DNA of 36,518 nt from an uncultured Clostridia bacterium. GTDB lineage: Bacteria > Bacillota > Clostridia > Christensenellales > UBA1242. Each line of letters opens with the position of its first letter. Position 1 is the stretch's first letter. Under the pieces are notes generated by a model that had not been told where the DNA came from, did no database searches, and saw only the letters and a list, made by a program, of their open reading frames with translations. Below, piece by piece: positions 22,636-30,402 of the stretch. Location: assembly GCA_944349535.1 (NCBI GenBank), contig CALVNA010000007.1, positions 1-36,518 on the forward strand, written 5' to 3'. Both the position numbers and the translations under genes were made by a program.

Positions 22636-24467
22636 TAAGCTTCTCCTCTTAACAGTTTGCCTTTTTCACGAAGTCTCATATTATGATCAAGAATAATTTT
22701 TCGAATTCTTATGCTCTTTGGTGTGACTTCCAAGATTTCATCATCTGCCAAAAATTCAATAGCATCTTCAAGCGACATTTTGACTGGCGGTGTCAGTCTT
22801 AAAGCGTCATCAGAACCTGAAGCACGGCAGTTTGAAAGATGTTTTTTCTTGCAAACATTGACAACAATATCATCACCTTTAGGATTTCTGCCAACAACCA
22901 TTCCTGCATAAACAGCTGTGCCAGGGCCGATGAACAAATCTCCACGCTCTTGTGCATTGAAAAGCCCATAAACAACTGCTTCGCCATTTTCATGAGCAAT
23001 AAGAGAACCATATTCTCGTCGTTTGATTTCGCCTTTCCAAGGTTGATACTCAAAAAAGATTGAGTTTATGATGCCTTCGCCGCGAGTGTCTGTAAGAAGC
23101 TCGCTCTTAAAGCCAAAAAGACCACGAGATGGAATTGTGAACTCCATTTTCATTCGTTTGCCGTGCGGTGTCATGCCAACAAGTTCACCTTTTCTGACCC
23201 CCATTTTTTGCATAACCACACCCGTGCAATCTTCTGGCACATCAAGATAAAGCCTGTCAACAGGTTCACACTTAAGGCCATCTATTGTTTTAATCAAAAC
23301 TTTCGGCATTGAAACTTGAAATTCATAGCCATCTCTTCTCATGTTTTCAATCAAAATTGAAAGGTGCATTTCTCCGCGGCCGCAGACCTTAAATCTTTCT
23401 GCCGTTTCGCCATCTGAAACCCTTAAAGACAAATCTTTAACCGCTTCTTTATATAGCCTGTCTCGCAAATGGCGAGAAGTAACAAATTTGCCTTCTTTGC
23501 CAGCAAACGGACTGTCATTTACCATAAAAGTCATTTCCACACTTGGCTCTGCAATTTTGACAAATTCGACAGGTTCAATCAAATTTGGATCACAAATAGT
23601 GTCGCCTATTTGCACATCTTCAAGCCCTGCCACGCAGGCAATATCGCCAATTTCAACCTTTTGAACAGGAGTTTTCTTAAGCCCTTCAAAAACAAACAGG
23701 CTTACAATTTTGCTTCGAACAGCTTTGTTGCCGTCGTGATAATTGCAAAGCACCACCGATTGACCAACTGAAAGACTGCCTCTGCCAATTTTCCCAACTG
23801 CCAGCTTGCCAACATATTCATTATGCTCAGCAGAAGAAACCAGCATTTGTGAAGGAGCATTTTCATCACCACTCGGTGCAGGAATGTGTTTTAAGATGGT
23901 TTCAAAAAGAGGTTTCATGTCGGTGCCTGGTTGAGACGCGTCAAGAGAGGCAACTCCATTTCTTGCCGATGCAAAAACAAATGGGCTGTCAAGCTGCTCA
24001 TCATTTGCATCAAGGTCAATGAAAAGCTCAAGCACCTCATCAACCACCTCGTTTGCTCTAGCATCAGGTCGATCGCACTTGTTGACCACGACGACAACCT
24101 TAAGATTTAAAGCAAGAGCACGTTCCAGCACAAACCTGGTTTGCGGCATAGGCCCTTCAAAAGCATCAACCACAAGCAAAACACCATCAACCATTTTGAG
24201 CACTCTTTCAACTTCACCGCCAAAATCGGCGTGTCCTGGAGTGTCAATAATGTTGATTTTGACTCCGTTATAAATGCAGGAGCAATTTTTTGACAAAATT
24301 GTTATTCCGCGTTCTCTTTCAAGTGCGTTTGAGTCCATAACACGTTCTTCAACAGCTTGATTGTCTCTGAAAACGGATCCTTGTTTTAAAAGAGCGTCAA
24401 CAAGCGATGTCTTTCCATGGTCAACATGGGCAATAATAGCAATATTTCTTATCTTTTCGTTTATCAT
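22635..24467 (-). CDS. typA: Translational GTPase TypA (BipA)
   Basis: 610 residues from the ATG at 24467, which has AAGGAAG upstream; the open frame extends into the promoter and that part is excluded. The GTPase motifs are AHVDHGKTS (G1), RGITI (G2), DTPGHADFGG (G3) and NKCDRPDAR (G4), followed by EF-G-like domains and the BipA-specific C-terminal region. TypA binds the ribosome and supports subunit assembly and growth under stress or at low temperature. It is the first gene of a minus-strand operon running through dnaB and gltX. Confidence 0.95.
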   Translation of the reverse strand: MINEKIRNIAIIAHVDHGKTSLVDALLKQGSVFRDNQAVEERVMDSNALERERGITILSKNCSCIYNGVKINIIDTPGHADFGGEVERVLKMVDGVLLVVDAFEGPMPQTRFVLERALALNLKVVVVVNKCDRPDARANEVVDEVLELFIDLDANDEQLDSPFVFASARNGVASLDASQPGTDMKPLFETILKHIPAPSGDENAPSQMLVSSAEHNEYVGKLAVGKIGRGSLSVGQSVVLCNYHDGNKAVRSKIVSLFVFEGLKKTPVQKVEIGDIACVAGLEDVQIGDTICDPNLIEPVEFVKIAEPSVEMTFMVNDSPFAGKEGKFVTSRHLRDRLYKEAVKDLSLRVSDGETAERFKVCGRGEMHLSILIENMRRDGYEFQVSMPKVLIKTIDGLKCEPVDRLYLDVPEDCTGVVMQKMGVRKGELVGMTPHGKRMKMEFTIPSRGLFGFKSELLTDTRGEGIINSIFFEYQPWKGEIKRREYGSLIAHENGEAVVYGLFNAQERGDLFIGPGTAVYAGMVVGRNPKGDDIVVNVCKKKHLSNCRASGSDDALRLTPPVKMSLEDAIEFLADDEILEVTPKSIRIRKIILDHNMRLREKGKLLRGEA

Positions 24468-24495
24468 AACTATAGTCTTCCTTTTTATCTTTAAA

Positions 24496-24524
24496 ATTTT
24501 AGCACAAAACACTTAAAAAAACAA
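24496..24524 (-). promoter_or_regulatory. Promoter of the typA operon
   Basis: On the minus strand TTGTTT, a 17-nt spacer ending in TGC, and TAAAAT, about 28 bases before the ATG at 24467. Confidence 0.75.
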
Positions 24525-24605
24525 GTATAATATTTAAATAAAAACAGCTCTAGTTTTCAAAACTTTTAGACTAGGCGATTTTGAGTTTTGACAAATGCAG
24601 CGAAA

Positions 24606-24638
24606 ACAAAAAAACTTCTAAGAAAGAAGTTTTTTTGT
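24606..24638 (-). terminator. Terminator of the AT-hook membrane protein gene
   Basis: ACAAAAAAACTTCT pairs with AGAAGTTTTTTTGT around a five-base loop. A T-run follows on the minus strand, directly after the stop codon. Confidence 0.88.
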
Positions 24639-26984
24639 TTATCTCCTGCTGTTTAACTCTGAGATCTCTTTAATCAGCTCTTCAAGCCTTTTGTTTATGT
24701 TTGCAAGTTCAGTTTCAGATTTGTCTGTTTGCTTGACATTTTCTGCCTTTTCCTTCAAATCTTCAACCGTTTTCATGATTTCGTCTTTTTCTTTATCAAT
24801 TGATTGATTTCTTTCTCCATTGACAACATCATCAATTTCTGAATTGATAAAAGCTTTCATTTTGCTGAGTTTTTCTTCTTCTTCCGAGATAAGCTTGCTG
24901 ATTTGATTAAGTGTTGGAGATCGCTTAGCTGAAGTTTTACTTTTTTGTTTTTCAACTGGTGTTTCGCCGGTCTCTTTTGCTGCAGATTTTTTTGCTGCAG
25001 CCTTTTTTGCAGTAGATTTTGTTTCGTCAGACTTTTTTGGTGTTGTCTTTTTTGCTGCTGCCTTTTTCTCTGTTTCTTTTTTAGGCTTTCTGCCAGCAGT
25101 TTTTTTGTAAGGACTGCGTTTTTTTGTTGCAGGCTTTTCTTCAGTTTTTTCTTGAGCTGCAACCTCTTTGCTGTCTTTTCTTGGTCTGCCGCGTTTTCTT
25201 GGTGGCTTTGATTCAGTTTCTTGAGCAACAGGTTTTCTTGGTCTGCCGCGTTTTCTCTTCAATGGTTCTTCGCTTTCTGCTGCAACATTTTCTTGCACAG
25301 GTTCATCTGCAGCGATTGGGCCAAACTGCTGAGCAATGGCTTTTTCAATTTCACCTTCTTTCTGCTCAGCACTTTCGTTTTCTTCCTGTGATGACTGCCC
25401 AAATTGCCCAAGCATAGCATCTTTTTCGTCTTGTTTTGTTGAAATCAAATTGCCATTGATGTCATAAACATCGCCATTCACAGCATGGAAGAACCCATCT
25501 GGATCATGATAAGAACCGTCTTGGTAAACATAATTTCCGTCTTCATCATATTTGCCTTGCAACTGTTCTTCTGGGATTTCTCCGACAGCTTTTTTAAGCT
25601 CAGCCCGCAAAGTTTCGTTTTCGTCTAAAAGTCGTTTGATTTGTGTTTGAACAATAGTGAGCTGTTTATCGCTTTCAACAGCTTTTGCACGCAGTGATGA
25701 AATTTCTGACTTAACTTTGTGCTCAGCTCGATTTGATGAAACTTGCAAAACCTTTTCATAAAAAGATTGATATTCAGCAAGCATCGCTTTTTCAACATCT
25801 TCTTTTGACTCTTCAAGTTGATTTTGCAAATCTTCTAGCTCTTTTTTCAGTTCGTCATTTGAAATAGCATATCTTGTTTCTTCTTGATCATATTCAGATT
25901 GCAACTGCTCTTGTTTCGATCTTTCTTGGTCTTGTTGCTTTCTCAAAAAGCTGACTTCCATACGGCTGGTTGTGGCTTCTTGTTGTTGCAAAAGTTTTGC
26001 AATATTTTCCTTAGTTGCTTGAATTTTCTTTTGAAGCTCTTTTTGAGTGTTTTCGTAATTTCTCTTCAAAGCCTCTTTTTGCATATCAATATCAGCGATT
26101 TTTGTCAAAATGCTTTGCCTTTTGTTCAGATAAGCCTCGCTTTCCTTCATCGCCCTTTCAAGCACAAGCGAGCCATCAACACCTGCTTTTTCAAAATTGT
26201 ATTCCACATATTCAATTTCATTTTGCTTGGCATTTTCAAATTCTTCTTTTGCTTTTCTTGCCCTTGCTTCATAAAATTCACGAAGTTGTGGATTTCCTCT
26301 TGAAATTTCTTTTTGAGTAAAGAGAAGGTCGTAATCAATAAATGCAGGCAAATCAATGCAGGCGTTTGTGATGAACCTTGCAAAAATATGATAACTGTGA
26401 TAGATGTCGTCAAGGTTAAGCACTCTTTTTGCCTTCAAAATGATTATTGCAATCACGCCTAAAACAAGCACGAGTACAGGAACAACTAAAGCAACAGCAA
26501 AAAGGTTGAGAGAAAAAGCTCTTCCTGCTTGAGAAGCAAAGCCAAACAACAAACTGATTACTGACCAAACAGTTGTCAAGATTAGCAAATTTCTGACATT
26601 GTTTGCCCAACTGCTTGTTTTTAAAGGTTTGTCAATAAGGTTTTCTTCTGACATATAGTTTGTCGGACCATTTTCACGGAACAATATGTATTGCTGCCAA
26701 AAATAAACAAAGCGCTTTGGACCTTTTTTGACAAGAGCGTTGAACTCTTTTATGTTTTGCTTGTCAAGCTTTTTGTTTTTGAAAAGCCAATTATTGTATT
26801 TGTCCAGACTTCTTTTGATTCTGGCTTCATAAGAAAAAGCTGAACGCAAAAGAAACAGTAAAATGAAAAATACTTCCACACCCAAAGCAATTGCAAGATA
26901 GCCGCCAAAACCGATGGCTGCCGTCAGCTGAGTGAAGAAAGATATGATTGCGCTGTCAATATCAGCAAGCAATGAGAAAAACAT
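24639..26984 (-). CDS. Membrane-anchored coiled-coil protein with AT-hooks and an H1-like tail, 781 aa
   Basis: The start at 26984 has AAAGGAG seven bases upstream and a promoter at 27007-27034; the longer frame begins upstream of that promoter and is rejected. Domains in order: TM helix (27-49), basic cytosolic loop, two TM helices (131-150 and 160-184), long coiled coil (about 235-468), an Asp/Gly/Tyr/Asn-rich linker (477-515), an acidic linker, two AT-hooks (KRKRGRPRKP, 576-585; PRKRGRPRK, 595-603), a weaker GRKPKK copy (631-636), a Lys/Ala-rich region like the histone H1 tail (605-690), and a C-terminal coiled coil (695-781). AT-hooks bind the minor groove of AT-rich DNA, and Lys/Ala tails bind DNA nonspecifically. 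The inferred role is tethering the nucleoid to the membrane. No known family is recognised. Confidence 0.85.
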   Translation of the reverse strand: MFFSLLADIDSAIISFFTQLTAAIGFGGYLAIALGVEVFFILLFLLRSAFSYEARIKRSLDKYNNWLFKNKKLDKQNIKEFNALVKKGPKRFVYFWQQYILFRENGPTNYMSEENLIDKPLKTSSWANNVRNLLILTTVWSVISLLFGFASQAGRAFSLNLFAVALVVPVLVLVLGVIAIIILKAKRVLNLDDIYHSYHIFARFITNACIDLPAFIDYDLLFTQKEISRGNPQLREFYEARARKAKEEFENAKQNEIEYVEYNFEKAGVDGSLVLERAMKESEAYLNKRQSILTKIADIDMQKEALKRNYENTQKELQKKIQATKENIAKLLQQQEATTSRMEVSFLRKQQDQERSKQEQLQSEYDQEETRYAISNDELKKELEDLQNQLEESKEDVEKAMLAEYQSFYEKVLQVSSNRAEHKVKSEISSLRAKAVESDKQLTIVQTQIKRLLDENETLRAELKKAVGEIPEEQLQGKYDEDGNYVYQDGSYHDPDGFFHAVNGDVYDINGNLISTKQDEKDAMLGQFGQSSQEENESAEQKEGEIEKAIAQQFGPIAADEPVQENVAAESEEPLKRKRGRPRKPVAQETESKPPRKRGRPRKDSKEVAAQEKTEEKPATKKRSPYKKTAGRKPKKETEKKAAAKKTTPKKSDETKSTAKKAAAKKSAAKETGETPVEKQKSKTSAKRSPTLNQISKLISEEEEKLSKMKAFINSEIDDVVNGERNQSIDKEKDEIMKTVEDLKEKAENVKQTDKSETELANINKRLEELIKEISELNSRR
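24915..25259 (-). repeat. Coding repeats: AT-hooks and Lys/Ala-rich H1-like tail
   Basis: The part encoding residues 576-690 is internally repetitive. GGTCTGCCGCGTTTTCT-type blocks encode the two RGRPRK hooks (25176-25259), and GCTGCAG/CTTTTTT-type units encode the AAAKK runs (24915-25172). Such repeats can change length by slippage or recombination. Confidence 0.7.
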
Positions 26985-27006
26985 AACCTTACTCCTTTCA
27001 AGGTTT

Positions 27007-27034
27007 AGTATATCACATAAAAAAATATTTACAA
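27007..27034 (-). promoter_or_regulatory. Promoter of the AT-hook membrane protein gene
   Basis: On the minus strand TTGTAA, a 16-nt spacer and TATACT, about 22 bases before the ATG at 26984. Confidence 0.65.
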
Positions 27035-27129
27035 ACAAATTCGTCAAATTTCTCAAAAATATTTTTTTAAGATTTTTTAATTGTGTTGTTTATCTTGAAA
27101 ATAAAGGCTGAAAAATTGACTTAAAAATC

Positions 27130-30100
27130 TTAAAACTCAATAAGTTTTGCTTGTTTTAATGACAACAAATATTTTCTTGTTTTTTTGTTTGGAAAAGCTT
27201 TATTTAATGCCTTTTCATATAAATATAGTTGTTTATAATATCTATTTCTCAAAATATTTTCATTTTCTGACTGCGTGAATTTATAATCTATCAAAACAAT
27301 TTCGTCATTTTTGACTGCAAAAAAGTCTATTGCTCCCTGAACAATAATTTCATCTTGCACACCCATATAATCCAGCTGAGAAACAGGAATTTTCATAACA
27401 AATTCTTTTTCTTTAAAGATCTGACCGCCGTCGCTTAATTTTTTGACGAGACAAATATTTTTTAACAAAATTTGAAGATCAATCAGCTTCAAATCAATCA
27501 TTTTTTCAAGTTTTTCAAGCTCTAAAGTCAAATCTGTGATATTTTCAATCTTTGCAAAATCCAGAAGTTGCATCGCTTTGTGCATTGCATTGCCGCGGTT
27601 TATGCTTTCGTCTTTATCAACATTCAACTGCTCATATTGCAAATGCTGATGAGAAGAATTCAAGGAAGTAACTGAATTTTTTAGTTCAAGCTGCCTTGTT
27701 GCTTCAAAAGGATAATCAAAAGTGATATTTTGTGGTTTTTTGGTCAATATTCTTCTTTGCTTTTTCTCTTCACTTTCAACATTTTTGCTCGGCTGAATTT
27801 CAATTTCAAAAAACTCTGTTTTGAAAAAGCCGCAAGACAGTAGTTGTTGCAATTTAGATTCGCCTAAAGAATAAAAGAATAAATCAAAATAGCTGCAGCA
27901 TTGTTCAAGCGGTTTGACTGAAGCTTCCATGTCAAACGAGCCTGTCAACACAAGGTGGTTTTTTGCGCGAGTCAGAGCAACATAAAAGATCATAATTTCA
28001 TCAATCCAGTTTCGTTTTTTTCGCTCCGCTTTGACAGCAGTCAGCACAACTGAAGAACTTTTTGTCAAAGTGATATTGTCGTAAACATTTGTTGCAAGCC
28101 CAAAACGTCGTGAAATTGCATAAGGTCTTGTGTCGGTTTTTTCAAAACTATCTCCACAACCTGCCAAAATGACTATTGGATACTCGAGCCCTTTTGTCGC
28201 GTGTATAGTTGTAAGCGTTACACAATTTTCAGCTTGAGAAGACAAACTGTTCTTAACTGTCAGATTGTCAAATGCCTCCACTATGCGTGGCACACTGAAC
28301 TCTGCCTTCAAATCATAAACCAATTTGAAAAATTCTTCAATATTTTGTCTTTCTGCCCTTTCGTCATATTGATAAGAGAAAGTTTCAACAAATTGCACTT
28401 TTTGAATTTCCTGTTTTAGCTGCTCGACAACACCATTCAAAGCAATATTAAATTTGAAATTTTCAAGAAAATTAAAGAATTTTTGTGTTTTTTTATTGGT
28501 TTCTTTGCTTTTTTCAAATTTTTCATAAAAATTTTCGCCTTCAAGCATTGAAATCTCGGCAATTTCGTTTAAAGAAAAATTGCCAAATGGTGAATTTAAA
28601 ACAGACGCAAGTGCGACGTCATCTTTTATTGACAGAACCAGCTTTAAAAGACTTGCCAAAACTTTTACGCTAGGGCTGTCAAAAAGAGTATTTTTGGCAT
28701 CTGTTTGAGCGCTTATTCCATTTTCTAGCAGCATTTTATAACAAAGCGACATTGTCTTTGTTCGGCCCCTAAAAAGAATTGCAATATCTTGCGGCTTAAC
28801 TTTTTCAAAAGTCTCGGTCTTTGGATTATAAATAGAGCTTTTCAAAAATTGTTTGACTTTGTCGGTGATTGCAGCAGCTTCATCTTGCCCAGACAATTTG
28901 ATTTGCAATTTATCATCTTTGACGCTATAAACTTCTGGCAAAGAAGGTTTCTCTTGATCTGAAACTGGACATAGCAGCACTTGCACAGCAGGTTGCTCGC
29001 CACAGCAAAACTCTTGTTCACCTTTCAGCATTGAGGTCTGCTTATAGTCCACGCCAGTGGAGGCTGTTGTCATCACTTTTTCAAAAACAAAGTTGACAAA
29101 GTCTAATATTTTTTTATCGCTTCTGAAATTTGATTTCAAAAACAATGCCTGACTGTCATTATCGTTTGAAAAAGATTCAATATCGCTCAGCATAATTTCC
29201 ATGTTTGCATTGCGAAAACCATAAATTCCCTGTTTGATGTCGCCAACAGCCACAAATCTTCCTTTTTGTGCAATCGGCTTGATGATGCCTTCTTGCAAAC
29301 GATTTGTGTCTTGATATTCATCAACAAAAATGTAGGCATAGCTCTCTTGCAGAGAATGCAAAACTTCTTTGTCTTGCAACAGTTTTTTTGCAGTTTTTTC
29401 CGCATCTGCAAAATCAATATAGTCATGACTTTGTTTTAAAGATTTGTATTTTTCGCAAAAAATCTGATAAAGACTTAAAATCGCGTTGCTCAGATCACCC
29501 AAACGCTGTTTTTGAATTGAAAGAGATGAAAAATCATATTTTTTGCACTGAGCTATTATGTTTTTTAAGCTTGTTGCCACAGACTTTAAAATCGCCTTGT
29601 TTTCTTCATCCTTTTTTGAAGAAGGCAGCCTTGGCAAAGAAAATTGCGAGATTGCTCTTGCATTTTCAAGATAATTTTTTTCAAGCCTTGTTGAAAGCAA
29701 GTTTTGAAGCGCTTGACAATAAGCTTGCAAATCCTTTTCGCTTGAATCAAACTCAAAAAGTTGATTGCTGAGCAGAATAAAATTTGTTGTAAGCTGTTGA
29801 TTTAGATACTGGCAGGCATCTTCAAAAATTCTCTCGCTGCTGTTAAGATAAAAATCTATCAGATATTCTTCATCTTCTTGGCTGTCAAAAAATTGCAAAA
29901 GAGCTTGCATACATTCAAAAATTGACTTTCTGTTTTTTTTGAAAGCAAAAAACACCTCTCCAAACGCTTCTGGCTGGTTTTGTGAAAAATCTTCCAAAGC
30001 TCTGTCAAAAGCTTTTTGCATAAGAGGCAGGCTCTGTTTTTCATCAATAAGCGAGAAGTTTTCATCAAGCTGCGTCTTTGGCAAGTTTTGTTTTATTATT

Positions 30101-30402
30101 TTTTCACAAAAAGAGTCAATTGTGCAAATATCGCTTGTTGGAAGAGCGTCGATTTGTTCCAGCAAAAATTCATCTGCTTTTTCTTCCAAAAAGGCCTTGA
30201 GCAATCGTTCTTTCATCTCTCCTGCAGCAGCTTTTGTGAAAGTCAGCACTAAAAATTTTTCAAGCGGGACTTTTTTTGATAAGATCAGATTTGTGATATA
30301 TTTGATCAGCACAAAAGTTTTTCCACTGCCGGCAGAAGCGGAAACGATCAAATTTTGCTTATCAAAATCTAAAACCTGTTGTTGCTCATTGGTCAGCGCC
30401 AT
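27130..30402 (-). CDS. addA: Helicase-nuclease subunit AddA
   Basis: 1090 residues from the ATG at 30402 (AAGGAG seven bases upstream). UvrD-type helicase motifs: Walker A SASAGSGKT (21-29), Walker B IFVDEYQDTNR, TIHATKGLEYPIV and VALTRAKNHLVL. The C-terminal RecB-type nuclease includes VLIDYKFTQ (about 1033-1041). With AddB it processes double-strand DNA ends for RecA loading. AddA is the active 3'-5' helicase and one of the two nucleases. It overlaps addB by 17 bases and is co-expressed with it. At about 1090 residues it is shorter than the roughly 1230 of the Bacillus protein, but all key motifs are present. Confidence 0.94.
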   Translation of the reverse strand: MALTNEQQQVLDFDKQNLIVSASAGSGKTFVLIKYITNLILSKKVPLEKFLVLTFTKAAAGEMKERLLKAFLEEKADEFLLEQIDALPTSDICTIDSFCEKIIKQNLPKTQLDENFSLIDEKQSLPLMQKAFDRALEDFSQNQPEAFGEVFFAFKKNRKSIFECMQALLQFFDSQEDEEYLIDFYLNSSERIFEDACQYLNQQLTTNFILLSNQLFEFDSSEKDLQAYCQALQNLLSTRLEKNYLENARAISQFSLPRLPSSKKDEENKAILKSVATSLKNIIAQCKKYDFSSLSIQKQRLGDLSNAILSLYQIFCEKYKSLKQSHDYIDFADAEKTAKKLLQDKEVLHSLQESYAYIFVDEYQDTNRLQEGIIKPIAQKGRFVAVGDIKQGIYGFRNANMEIMLSDIESFSNDNDSQALFLKSNFRSDKKILDFVNFVFEKVMTTASTGVDYKQTSMLKGEQEFCCGEQPAVQVLLCPVSDQEKPSLPEVYSVKDDKLQIKLSGQDEAAAITDKVKQFLKSSIYNPKTETFEKVKPQDIAILFRGRTKTMSLCYKMLLENGISAQTDAKNTLFDSPSVKVLASLLKLVLSIKDDVALASVLNSPFGNFSLNEIAEISMLEGENFYEKFEKSKETNKKTQKFFNFLENFKFNIALNGVVEQLKQEIQKVQFVETFSYQYDERAERQNIEEFFKLVYDLKAEFSVPRIVEAFDNLTVKNSLSSQAENCVTLTTIHATKGLEYPIVILAGCGDSFEKTDTRPYAISRRFGLATNVYDNITLTKSSSVVLTAVKAERKKRNWIDEIMIFYVALTRAKNHLVLTGSFDMEASVKPLEQCCSYFDLFFYSLGESKLQQLLSCGFFKTEFFEIEIQPSKNVESEEKKQRRILTKKPQNITFDYPFEATRQLELKNSVTSLNSSHQHLQYEQLNVDKDESINRGNAMHKAMQLLDFAKIENITDLTLELEKLEKMIDLKLIDLQILLKNICLVKKLSDGGQIFKEKEFVMKIPVSQLDYMGVQDEIIVQGAIDFFAVKNDEIVLIDYKFTQSENENILRNRYYKQLYLYEKALNKAFPNKKTRKYLLSLKQAKLIEF

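Noticed and set aside
24945..25211. Plus-strand frame rich in Cys and Phe
   Set aside because: It is the reverse reading of the Lys/Ala-rich tail of the AT-hook protein; the bias comes from that repeat.
27067..27132. Long inverted repeat (TTAAGATTTTTTAA / TTAAAAATCTTAA) around the end of addA
   Set aside because: The loop is about 40 bases, the arms are pure AT and no U-tract follows, so it is not a convincing terminator.
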